60,874 nt of DNA, from the NCBI GenBank assembly GCA_910579865.1, contig CAJTXA010000020.1, forward strand, positions 474-61,347, in the 5' to 3' direction. The position numbers were made by a program, and so were the translations under genes. The notes below the pieces were generated by a model. It saw only the letters and a list, made by a program, of their open reading frames with translations, searched no databases and was not told the DNA's origin. Below are positions 8,447 through 16,239 of this stretch, one piece after another. Position 1 is the first letter of the stretch, and each line of letters opens with the position of its first letter. The stretch comes from an uncultured Lachnospiraceae bacterium (GTDB taxonomy: Bacteria > Bacillota > Clostridia > Lachnospirales > Lachnospiraceae).

Positions 8447-9975
8447 TAGAAACCATTGCACTTTATATGCGCTTTTCCAGTGAAGATGCAAACGAGGGGG
8501 AGAGTTTCAGCATTGGGAACCAGCGGGACCTGCTTTATAACTACGTGAAAAGCAGACAGGAGTTTGACGGATGCGCAGTTATGGAATTTTGTGATGACGG
8601 CTATACGGGGACAAACTTTGACCGTCCCAGTATTCAGAAAATGCTTTCCATGGTCGGGAACCCGATCCAGTGTATCATTGTAAAGGATTTTTCACGGTTT
8701 GGGAGGAACCTGCTTGACGTAGGCGATTACCTTGACCAGATATTCCCTTTCCTGGGCGTCCGCTTTATTGCCGTCAATGAAAACTATGACAGCAAAAACA
8801 GCATAGGAAGCTCCGTTGGTCTGGATGTGTCCTTAAAAGCGCTGGTTTATGAAATGTACAGCCGTGACATATCCGAGAAGATACGCTGTGTGCAACAGGC
8901 TAAGATGAAAAAAGGAGAATACCTATGTGCGATTGCCTTTTACGGCTATAAACGGTCGGAAACCGAAAAAAACAGACTGGAGATTGATGGGAAAGCGGCT
9001 GCCGTGGTGCGGCGCATCTTCCGAATGGCCGGGGATGGGATGATACCAACGCAGATAGCACACAGGCTTAATGAAGAAGGAATCCCTTCCCCACTGACTT
9101 ACCGGAGGGAAAACCATACAGATAGGCTGCGTAGCTGGAAAGTGTCCAGCGACATTTCCTATTGGACAAGGGAGAATATCCGGCGCATTATTTCCGATGA
9201 ACGCTATACGGGGCGTTTAGTCAGCAGGAAGCGCACAACGGTAGATGTTTCCAAAAAGCAAACGGTTAAAGTTCCCAAAGAGGACTGGATCGTGGCAGAG
9301 AATACCCATGAGGCCATTGTGACAGAAGAAACATACAAACAGGCGCAGAAAGTATTAAAAAGCTGCAAAAGGAAGAAAACGCCCGCAAAACCAAACCAGC
9401 GTTTCCGTGGGATGCTGAAATGTGCCGTATGCGGAAGGACATTGGGGCGGGTAGTCTGTAAGGAGCCTTACTTTTACTGCCCGACCAGAAAAACCGTGCC
9501 AGATGCTCCGTGCCGGCTGATACATGTGGACGAAAGGGATTTGGAAACGGCATTGTCAGCTTCGGTACAAAGCCGGATCAGGCTACTTTTGGAGGCAGAA
9601 GCGGGACATGAAAATGAAAAACTCTCTGATACGCTGGAAAAACAGATTCAGGACTGCCAGACAGTGATTAGCCGGTGCAAAGCAAAACAGATGGAGGCAT
9701 TTGAGGACTATGCGGAAGGGCACATTACACGGCAGGAATACATCGCACGTAAGGCAGAGACGGTCAGACAGCATGATGAAGTGACAGCTTTGTACATAGA
9801 ATTGAGTGCAAAGCGGGCGGAACTGCTAAAGGCGGCAGATTCCGCAGAGAAAATGGATTTAGGGAGGTATGTCTGTGTGGGAGAACTGACAAGGGAACTG
9901 CTGACAGAACTGATCAAGGAAATCCGTGTCAGCGGGGAAGATAATTTAGAGATCGTCTGGAACTTTAGGGAATAG
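8443..9975 (+). CDS. large serine recombinase 2
   Basis: Second member of the tandem pair, 510 residues. Resolvase domain at the start (ALYMRFS holds the catalytic Ser; DFSRFGRN), recombinase domain at about 190-290, zinc ribbon CAVCGRTLG, coiled coil and a C-terminal EIVWNF tail like recombinase 1. Its ATG overlaps the stop of recombinase 1, so the two are translationally coupled and probably work together. After its stop, GGAGGG and ATG 9994 start a further frame that runs into IS3 sequence, suggesting that a third gene of the module was interrupted. Confidence 0.92.
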   Translation: MIETIALYMRFSSEDANEGESFSIGNQRDLLYNYVKSRQEFDGCAVMEFCDDGYTGTNFDRPSIQKMLSMVGNPIQCIIVKDFSRFGRNLLDVGDYLDQIFPFLGVRFIAVNENYDSKNSIGSSVGLDVSLKALVYEMYSRDISEKIRCVQQAKMKKGEYLCAIAFYGYKRSETEKNRLEIDGKAAAVVRRIFRMAGDGMIPTQIAHRLNEEGIPSPLTYRRENHTDRLRSWKVSSDISYWTRENIRRIISDERYTGRLVSRKRTTVDVSKKQTVKVPKEDWIVAENTHEAIVTEETYKQAQKVLKSCKRKKTPAKPNQRFRGMLKCAVCGRTLGRVVCKEPYFYCPTRKTVPDAPCRLIHVDERDLETALSASVQSRIRLLLEAEAGHENEKLSDTLEKQIQDCQTVISRCKAKQMEAFEDYAEGHITRQEYIARKAETVRQHDEVTALYIELSAKRAELLKAADSAEKMDLGRYVCVGELTRELLTELIKEIRVSGEDNLEIVWNFRE

Positions 9976-9993
9976 AAACAGGAGGGACAAGGA

Positions 9994-10020
9994 ATGAACT
10001 TAGTGAGATGGTCAAGTTTT
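9994..10020 (+). pseudogene. start of a third gene of the recombinase module, interrupted
   Basis: GGAGGG (9981-9986) and ATG 9994 give the first few codons (MNLVRW) of another gene in the same operon, 18 bases after recombinase 2. By about 10005-10020 the sequence is already the end of an IS3-family fragment read in reverse. Triple recombinase modules are known in related elements, so this may have been a third recombinase or a small accessory gene. Confidence 0.35.
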
Positions 10021-10054
10021 TTTGTAACACTTACAAGGAAAAGTTTTGACATAA

Positions 10055-10388
10055 TCATGCCTGCATTCTCTTTTCAAATGGTGTCATATATCCATTTGAT
10101 GAATGTGGGCGGATATGGTTGTAATACACATATACATAATCCATAGTTGCATTATTTCGTTCTTCGTCTGTTGAAAAACGGTATTTGCTGATGAATTCCG
10201 TTTTGAACGTCCCATAAAAACTTTCCATTGGGGAGTTGTCATAGGGACATCCCGCTTTACTCATGTTCTGCTGAATCCCTTCTTCTTTACAGTAATCGGT
10301 AAATGCCCGTGAGGTATACTGTGAACCCTGATCACTGTACAGTATCAGGGTTTTTGGATGATGATTTCTTTCTTTGACCTTATTATAT
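10055..10388 (-). pseudogene. IS3-family transposase OrfB, C-terminal fragment
   Basis: Reverse-strand fragment carrying the end of the rve (DDE) integrase domain: LILYSDQGSQYTS with the second catalytic Asp, PMESFYGTFKTE with the catalytic Glu, and the usual YNHIRPHSSNGYMTPFE ending. The first catalytic Asp and OrfA are missing; homology stops near 10388, where the sequence joins a recombinase tail. The element end probably lies near 10005 (TGGTCAAG). Confidence 0.85.
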
Positions 10389-10414
10389 TCAATTATCGCA
10401 ATGCAGATACTTAA

Positions 10415-10834
10415 TCTTATCCTACAGCAAAAATAGTACAAGATCATATCTGTACATTAATACATTTGGAAGAAGAAGTTTTAGAAATGGTTTTGTTAAG
10501 AGCAATACAGACACAAGTTCAGCTTTGCCAAAGTATTACTATAAAAATAAAGGGGATAGAAGATTATTTGCAAAAGGAAGTGAAAGCTAGTCAGTTAGTG
10601 GAGAGACGATATAGGACATTACAAGCGATGATTTTTGAGGATTATGCAGAAGAACGCATAAATAAAGAAGAGTATTTTTTTAAGAAACAAAAACTTATTG
10701 AGAAACAAAAAGAGACAAAAAATTATATTTTTAGGGAGAAAATAACAAGAGAAATATTAATCGATTTTGTAAAAGAGGTTCGTGTTGGCGAAAAAAATAT
10801 ATTGGAAATTAGGTGGAATTTTAAAGAACCTTAA
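10415..10834 (+). pseudogene. large serine recombinase, C-terminal tail only
   Basis: The frame is open from 10415 with no start codon of its own. Its product resembles the last 140 residues of recombinase 2: ICTLIHLEEEVLEM (compare CRLIHVDERDLE), FEDYAEERINKEEY (compare FEDYAEGHITRQEY) and a closing EIRWNF. The catalytic domain is absent. Codon use is much more AT-rich than in the two intact recombinases, so this looks like an older relic rather than the end of the same module. It joins the IS3 fragment near 10390-10412. Confidence 0.8.
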
Positions 10835-11223
10835 TTTGATTTATAGATAAAATTTATTTAGAAAACAAAAAATTTTTTGAGCCAGACTGATTTAAGATAG
10901 GATTCAAACTATTTAGCTGAATATTCAAATTTTATAAAATTAAGAAAATCTTCATAAATTTCCTCGTTGTTTTTCATTTTTATCTTATATAGTAAAAATG
11001 TCAACAAAAGATATTTTTTCATTCTCTTATGTTTTAGGGCTTTTGGTATGAAATTTGTTTATGGATAGGGAAAATGTATTATATAAATTAGCAAGGAGAA
11101 TGAAAAGAATTCTTTTGTTTCTATTATGGAAAATGGAAAAGAAGGAAAGAAAAGAATGACGAAAAGGAAAGAATCAGGTAGAATAGGGGTGAGAATGAAA
11201 AGAAAGAAAAGAGGAAAACAGAA
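10835..11223. other. intergenic leader of the two-component operon
   Basis: AT-rich, then strongly purine-rich from about 11090. I see no gene except a 24-codon, Lys/Arg-rich frame (11156-11230) overlapping the next start, which may simply reflect the purine bias. Possible promoter elements are weak. GAGGAAAAC serves as ribosome site for 11224. Confidence 0.4.
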
Positions 11224-11931
11224 ATGTTAAATGTATTAGTATGTGATGATGATAGGGAAATTGTAGAAGCAATTGATATTTATTTAACACAAGAGGGGTA
11301 TCAAGTATTGAAAGCATATGATGGAATGGAAGCAGTTTCTTTACTTCGTAAAAATACCATTCATCTTTTGGTAATTGATATTATGATGCCAAAATTAGAT
11401 GGAATTCACGCAACGTTAAAGATTCGAGAGGAAAGTAGTATACCAATTATTATTTTGTCTGCTAAATCTGAGGATACAGATAAAATATTAGGACTAAATA
11501 TAGGGGCAGATGATTATTTAACAAAACCATTTAATCCATTGGAGCTGGTAGCAAGAGTAAAATCACAATTGCGTAGATATACCAAGTTAGGAAGTGTAAA
11601 TTTAGATGAAGAAAGCAATGTATATAAAAATGGTGGTTTATTAATTGATGATGATAAAAAAGAAGTAATGGTCGATGGAGAGGAAGTAAAATTAACGCCA
11701 ATTGAATATCAAATATTATTATTACTTGTAAAAAATGCAGGAAAGGTTTATTCCATCCAGCAAATTTATGAAGCAATTTGGAATGAGGAGGCAATTGGGG
11801 TAGATAATACAGTAGCAGTACATATCCGGCATATTCGAGAAAAAATTGAGATTAATCCAAAGGAGCCACGTTATCTAAAAGTGGTATGGGGAGTTGGATA
11901 TAAAGTGGAGAAGGGAGAGAAACGTAGATGA
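11224..11931 (+). CDS. OmpR/PhoB-family response regulator
   Basis: Transcription factor activated by the histidine kinase that overlaps its 3' end. 235 residues: receiver domain at 1-118 with acidic Asp8/Asp9, phospho-acceptor Asp52 in LLVIDIMMP and Lys101 in DDYLTKPF; winged-helix DNA-binding domain at about 130-232 (LTPIEYQILLLLVKNAG; VDNTVAVHIRHIREKIE; VWGVGYK). Related regulators sit with VanS/BceS-like kinases. Stop and kinase start overlap (ATGA at 11928). The target is unknown; the nearest candidates are its own operon and the hydratase/XRE region downstream. Confidence 0.93.
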   Translation: MLNVLVCDDDREIVEAIDIYLTQEGYQVLKAYDGMEAVSLLRKNTIHLLVIDIMMPKLDGIHATLKIREESSIPIIILSAKSEDTDKILGLNIGADDYLTKPFNPLELVARVKSQLRRYTKLGSVNLDEESNVYKNGGLLIDDDKKEVMVDGEEVKLTPIEYQILLLLVKNAGKVYSIQQIYEAIWNEEAIGVDNTVAVHIRHIREKIEINPKEPRYLKVVWGVGYKVEKGEKRR

Positions 11932-14561
11932 GAAAGTTGCGAGATTTGTTTGTAGCAAAAATGATTGCAATTATGCTATTAACAACTTGTGTGATAGGAA
12001 TACCATGTTTGGCTTATCAAACATTATATAATTTTTATCAACGTGAAACGGTGATAGATATTTTTGATTTTGGAAATTATTCCTATTTAGAAAGTAATGA
12101 GTTTTCTAATGATGTAAATTTGCGGTTAATGCAATTAACAGATTATTTAAGATTAAAAGAAATATTGGAAACAAATGGAGAATTAGACTATAATAAAGTA
12201 GCAGCAAAGGTATATGGACCAAATGGGATAGAGGAATATACCATAAATGATTTGATTAAATATAATGTAGCGAATTATGGATTTTATCCAGAACAAGCAA
12301 ATTTAGGATCGCTATTTGAGGAGGAAAATGCTAGAGTCGTATTAGATTCTACAAAACGAGTAGTTTATCCAATTTTAATATCTGAGGAGGGAAAAGCTGA
12401 AGTAGGGGGGGTACGAGAAAGGGTAACATTTGTAGCAAATTTCACAAAAGAAGAGAATCAAGTATTTGTAGATTTGGATGAAGCATGTCGATATTATCAG
12501 GCATTATGGGATCAGCAAATAGCAGAAAGTGAAGAAGTTGAAACAGATTCAATAGAAAGCAATCGTACAGAAATTGCAGAATTTTTAGATAGCATTAGTG
12601 ATAAGTTAGAAAAAACAAATAATACGATAGAAAATACAAAAAAATTGGCATGGATCGATTCTTCAGAGGAAGTGCAAATAAACCTGCTTTCTGATGTAGC
12701 TTATTGTATGACATTTTATGTGTCATTTTATCAGCAGTATAAAGCAATTTTTGAACAGGAAGTTTTTTCAGAACAGGATTTATTATATTGGATTTCAGAT
12801 GGAAATCAAACAATTGCAACCAATATGCAGGATAAACTTCCAAAAGAGGATGCTTTAGGCAAGATTAAATATCAATATCCATCTATGGGAGAAATTTGGT
12901 ATCAGACAGAAAATCACTTAATGGAAGCAACGATGCAGGCAGATAGAGGAATAATTGCAGAATTAGAGGAATTATTTTTGGAACAAAGTGGTGGGAATAT
13001 CAGTATTTATATTGTAATTCCACAAGATCATACGGGACTTTTTGAGGAACAAAGAGAACAGTCAGAACATAATTACCATAGTATTCCAATGTATATAGGA
13101 TATATGATTGTACTTGGTATTGTGGCGATCATCAGCATTTATTTTTTATTTTGCTCAGCGGGTCATAGAACAGGATATAATGGAATTTATTTGGATTGGT
13201 TTGATCGATGGTATACGGAAATTGCAGCGGGAGTTTGTATTGGATTGGGTATGTTTTTCTTGATGATGTTTTTTGAGGTTCTTTGGGGTAGATATGGTAT
13301 AGAGAACCTTATTATTTTGGGATTATTGGGACTTGGAATGTATATAGTTGCACTGATTAGCTTTTCTTCTCTTGCAAAGCGGATAAAAGCAGGAACTTTT
13401 TGGAAAAACAGTTTAACTTGTAAAGTTTTTAAAGATATTAAAAAGTATTCAGAAAGGATTGCCTATGCTTTTTTACAGATATGGGAAAACCGAAGTACTG
13501 GTAAAAAAATAGCATTTATTTTTATTTGTATTATTATTGGACATTCAATTGTACCAATTGTATTACTATTTTTTTTGGAAGCAATTGACTATGGAAGGTT
13601 AGAAATTGCCTTACCTTGTTTTGCTATTTTAGTAGCAGTTTTAGTAACAGATTTTAAAATTCTACAGAGGTTGATACAACAAAAGGCAGAATTAGTAGAA
13701 ATTTATAAGGGGACAGAACGAATTTCTTCTAGAGAGTGGAATTATAAGTTAGAGGAGTCCTCTTTCCATGGTATCTTACAACAAATGGCAGGTGCAGTGA
13801 ATCGAGTGGGAGATGGATTAAATAGTGCAATTGAACAAAGTGTTCGAGATGAACGAATGAAAACAGATTTAATTACAAATGTTTCTCATGATATTAAAAC
13901 GCCTTTAACTTCTATTATTAACTATATAGATTTACTGAAACGAGAACAATTCGAAGATGAAAAAGTACGTTCCTATTTGGAAATTTTGGATCAGAAATCG
14001 CAACGATTAAAAAATTTAATTGATGATTTAATAGAGGCATCAAAATTAAGTTCAGAAACAGTAGTTCTTTCCATTGAGAAAATTGATTTGGTGGAGTTGG
14101 TACGACAAACAAATGGAGAATTTGCAGAAAAATTTGCAGAAAAAAACCTTACGATTATACCATCTCTACCAGAAAAACCAATTATAATTGAAGCAGATGG
14201 TAGAGGATTATGGAGAGTATTAGAAAATCTTTACATTAATGTTTCAAAATATGCGATGGAACATACAAGGGTATATGTTTCTGTTTTAGAAAAGACAGGA
14301 AGTGTAGTATTTTCAATTAAAAATATTTCAGATAGTCCTTTGAATATTGATGCATCAGAATTGACAGAACGTTTTATCCGAGGAGATGTATCTCGAAGTA
14401 CAGAAGGAAGTGGATTAGGACTTTCGATTGCAAAAAGTCTTACAGAATTAATGCATGGTAAATTTGAAATTTATCTAGATGGAGATTTATTTCGGGTAAC
14501 AATTATATTTAACATGCAGACACAAGATGTTTCACTTGTACAAGAAGCAGTTGGAATGTAG
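11928..14561 (+). CDS. multi-pass sensor histidine kinase
   Basis: Membrane sensor that phosphorylates the preceding regulator. 877 residues, long for the family. TM1 at about 12-30, a large extracytoplasmic region at about 31-385 with Glu-rich helical stretches, then about five further membrane segments (about 390-590), a linker, HisKA with phospho-His654 in VSHDIKTPLTS, and HATPase_c (N-box RVLENLYINVSKYA, G-box STEGSGLGLSIAKS). The design resembles kinases that sense cell-envelope stress, but the sensor region matches nothing I know. A canonical terminator follows the stop. Confidence 0.92.
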   Translation: MRKLRDLFVAKMIAIMLLTTCVIGIPCLAYQTLYNFYQRETVIDIFDFGNYSYLESNEFSNDVNLRLMQLTDYLRLKEILETNGELDYNKVAAKVYGPNGIEEYTINDLIKYNVANYGFYPEQANLGSLFEEENARVVLDSTKRVVYPILISEEGKAEVGGVRERVTFVANFTKEENQVFVDLDEACRYYQALWDQQIAESEEVETDSIESNRTEIAEFLDSISDKLEKTNNTIENTKKLAWIDSSEEVQINLLSDVAYCMTFYVSFYQQYKAIFEQEVFSEQDLLYWISDGNQTIATNMQDKLPKEDALGKIKYQYPSMGEIWYQTENHLMEATMQADRGIIAELEELFLEQSGGNISIYIVIPQDHTGLFEEQREQSEHNYHSIPMYIGYMIVLGIVAIISIYFLFCSAGHRTGYNGIYLDWFDRWYTEIAAGVCIGLGMFFLMMFFEVLWGRYGIENLIILGLLGLGMYIVALISFSSLAKRIKAGTFWKNSLTCKVFKDIKKYSERIAYAFLQIWENRSTGKKIAFIFICIIIGHSIVPIVLLFFLEAIDYGRLEIALPCFAILVAVLVTDFKILQRLIQQKAELVEIYKGTERISSREWNYKLEESSFHGILQQMAGAVNRVGDGLNSAIEQSVRDERMKTDLITNVSHDIKTPLTSIINYIDLLKREQFEDEKVRSYLEILDQKSQRLKNLIDDLIEASKLSSETVVLSIEKIDLVELVRQTNGEFAEKFAEKNLTIIPSLPEKPIIIEADGRGLWRVLENLYINVSKYAMEHTRVYVSVLEKTGSVVFSIKNISDSPLNIDASELTERFIRGDVSRSTEGSGLGLSIAKSLTELMHGKFEIYLDGDLFRVTIIFNMQTQDVSLVQEAVGM

Positions 14562-14592
14562 TGGATTATTATAAAAGAAAAAGGTAAATTTT

Positions 14593-14630
14593 ATGGTGCT
14601 GACAGAAAAATTGAATCAGCACCATTTTTT
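14593..14630 (+). terminator. rho-independent terminator of the two-component operon
   Basis: ATGGTGCTGA (14593-14602) pairs perfectly with TCAGCACCAT (14615-14624), followed by six T. It lies between the kinase and the convergent XRE gene. Confidence 0.9.
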
Positions 14631-14661
14631 GTGTAGTGTTTTTATCTTTTTATTTTTGTTC

Positions 14662-15009
14662 TTATTTAAGGTTAGAATCTAGTTCAAGCAGCTTGTGAAT
14701 AGCTGCTTGATATTCAGGATGTTTTCGATAGCTGATAAGTAAGCTTCTTTCTAAATCAGTTGGAATAACCAAAGTGTTTGCCTGTGTACAAGTTTCAATT
14801 GCTTCAGAAAGATTATTAATTTGATAAAGATTACATAAAAAGATAAAGTTATCTGCACTTGGTTGTGTTTGACCACTTTCCCAACCGTAAATAGTTTTTT
14901 TGGCAATTGGATGCTTAGATTGTCGGAATTGTTCTGCAACCTCTTTTACAGAAAGATGATTTAATTTACGATAGTATTTTAAGATGCGGGAAACCGTTTT
15001 GGTGTCCAT
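14662..15009 (-). CDS. XRE-family HTH regulator
   Basis: Small DNA-binding protein, about 115 residues. HTH at about 1-58 (VSRILKYYRKLNHLSVKEVAE, then KKTIYGWESGQTQPSADNF), followed by a helical C-terminus. The start is taken as the ATG at 15009, which lies just after AAGAGGTG; a GTG three codons upstream would sit inside that ribosome site. Promoter: TTGACA at 15058-15053 (minus) with TAAGAT or TAATAA downstream. A seven-fold array of 10-bp repeats lies directly upstream of the -35. It is divergent from the tandem-HTH gene at 15324. Function unknown, regulatory. Confidence 0.85.
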   Translation of the reverse strand: MDTKTVSRILKYYRKLNHLSVKEVAEQFRQSKHPIAKKTIYGWESGQTQPSADNFIFLCNLYQINNLSEAIETCTQANTLVIPTDLERSLLISYRKHPEYQAAIHKLLELDSNLK

Positions 15010-15028
15010 ATTTTTCACCTCTTAAATT

Positions 15029-15058
15029 ATCTTATTATGTAAAAAAACGGCTTGTCAA
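15029..15058 (-). promoter_or_regulatory. promoter of the XRE gene
   Basis: Minus-strand TTGACA (15058-15053), a perfect -35, with TAAGAT 18 bases away (15034-15029) or TAATAA 15 bases away as -10. About 20-25 bases separate it from the ATG at 15009. Confidence 0.55.
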
Positions 15059-15080
15059 TATAAAAAAGAGAAAGAAAATA

Positions 15081-15150
15081 TTTAATGTTACTTTTTGTTA
15101 CTTTGAGTTATCTTACATTATTTAAAGTTATTTTATTGTATTTTCTGTTA
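15081..15150. repeat. array of seven 10-bp repeats (GTTAY TTT-type), exact 10-bp period
   Basis: Seven consecutive decamers each end in GTTA or a one-base variant: at 15087, 15097, 15107, 15117 (ATTA), 15127, 15137 (TGTA) and 15147. Consensus in phase is GTTAYTTTNN. The period equals one helical turn, so all copies face the same side of the DNA. It lies 23 bases upstream of the -35 of the XRE gene. Confidence 0.75.
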
Positions 15151-15210
15151 TCGGATAAATCAGACAAGAATAAAATGCTCTCTTTTTGTTTTTTATTATT
15201 ACGTTTATAA

Positions 15211-15241
15211 AAATATGTAACAATAAGTAAATAAAAATAAC
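15211..15241. repeat. inverted partner array of three 10-bp repeats (TAAC)
   Basis: TAAC at 15218, TAAA at 15228 and TAAC at 15238: the same motif as the 15081-15150 array in opposite orientation and with the same exact 10-bp spacing. It lies about 83 bases upstream of the start of the tandem-HTH gene. Confidence 0.6.
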
Positions 15242-15323
15242 TTTTAGAAACTATCTTCTTAATATATTATCATGTATACTTTTTGAAACAAAACTAAGCA
15301 TAAAGCTACAAGAGGGGTAAAAT

Positions 15324-16130
15324 ATGGATACAATAATAAAAGAAGATAATTTAGAAAATAATAGTATGAATGATAATGATATAGTGGATAATAGTGAAAC
15401 TGGAATAAACTTTGGAGAATTTGGAAAGTGCCTAAAAAGAGCAAGAAGGGAGTCCAATACAACATCAGATAAGCTGGGAAATGCATGTGGTGTAAATCCT
15501 GTATTTATTCGACAGATTGAGTCAGGAACAAGATTGCCAAGTCTTCCGAAATTGGTAAAAATATGTGATAATCTTCAGATTTCACCAGTGTATCTACTTG
15601 AAAATGAAATTGTAACAAAAACAATGGAAAAGAATTGGGCTATCTTAGTGAAGATGCAAGATACTTTGTCAGAGGATGTGTGCTTTATTGTCAAAGATGT
15701 TTTACATTCTATGATTCAAAATCTTGCAGAGCCAATAAAGAAAAAGAATGAAAAAAGTGGAGATGATGCTTATGGCGTAATTGATAAGGAGGAGTTTGGA
15801 AGACGATTAAAAAAGGTTCGACAAGAGGTGCGATTTTCTTCTGAACAACTAGCAGTTGCCTGTAATGTAAATCCAGTATTTATACGTCAAATAGAAACAG
15901 GAGCAAGACTACCAAGTCTTTCTGTATTTGTAAAAATTTGTAATAGTCTGTCAGTGTCGCCTGCTTACTTGTTAGGAAATGAAATTAAGATAGAAGTTAC
16001 AGGATATGGCTGGGAAGAGTTAATACGAATTCAATGTGATATGACACCAAAGGCACAACAGATTGTAAGAGATGTATTAGATTCTTTAATTCATAATCTA
16101 AAAGAGATGGGTAAGAAAAAGAAAGGATAG
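15324..16130 (+). CDS. tandem-duplicated XRE-family protein (two HTH units in one chain)
   Basis: 268 residues made of two copies of one module of about 110 residues: an HTH at about 32-97 and again at about 150-215, each followed by a similar helical tail (ILVKMQDTLSEDVCFIVKDVL and LIRIQCDMTPKAQQIVRDVL). The recognition-helix region is almost identical in both (NPVFIRQIESGTRLPSL and NPVFIRQIETGARLPSL), so the duplication is recent or under constraint. One chain would act like a covalent HTH dimer. Start ATG 15324 after AGAGGGG. Divergent from the XRE gene at 15009, with the decamer arrays between them; it may bind these. Confidence 0.88.
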   Translation: MDTIIKEDNLENNSMNDNDIVDNSETGINFGEFGKCLKRARRESNTTSDKLGNACGVNPVFIRQIESGTRLPSLPKLVKICDNLQISPVYLLENEIVTKTMEKNWAILVKMQDTLSEDVCFIVKDVLHSMIQNLAEPIKKKNEKSGDDAYGVIDKEEFGRRLKKVRQEVRFSSEQLAVACNVNPVFIRQIETGARLPSLSVFVKICNSLSVSPAYLLGNEIKIEVTGYGWEELIRIQCDMTPKAQQIVRDVLDSLIHNLKEMGKKKKG

Positions 16131-16239
16131 CTCTTGCAATCTTGGCATGAACCAATTATAATGTGATAAGTGTAAAAGAAATTTTTTTGTGCTAAAAAAG
16201 AACTTTTTTCAACAATATATTAAATAGGGGAGGTATCCT

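Noticed and set aside
15081..15150. Decamer array as CRISPR or plasmid iterons
   Set aside because: Units are contiguous 10-mers without spacers, and no replication or cas gene is near; regulatory sites fit better.
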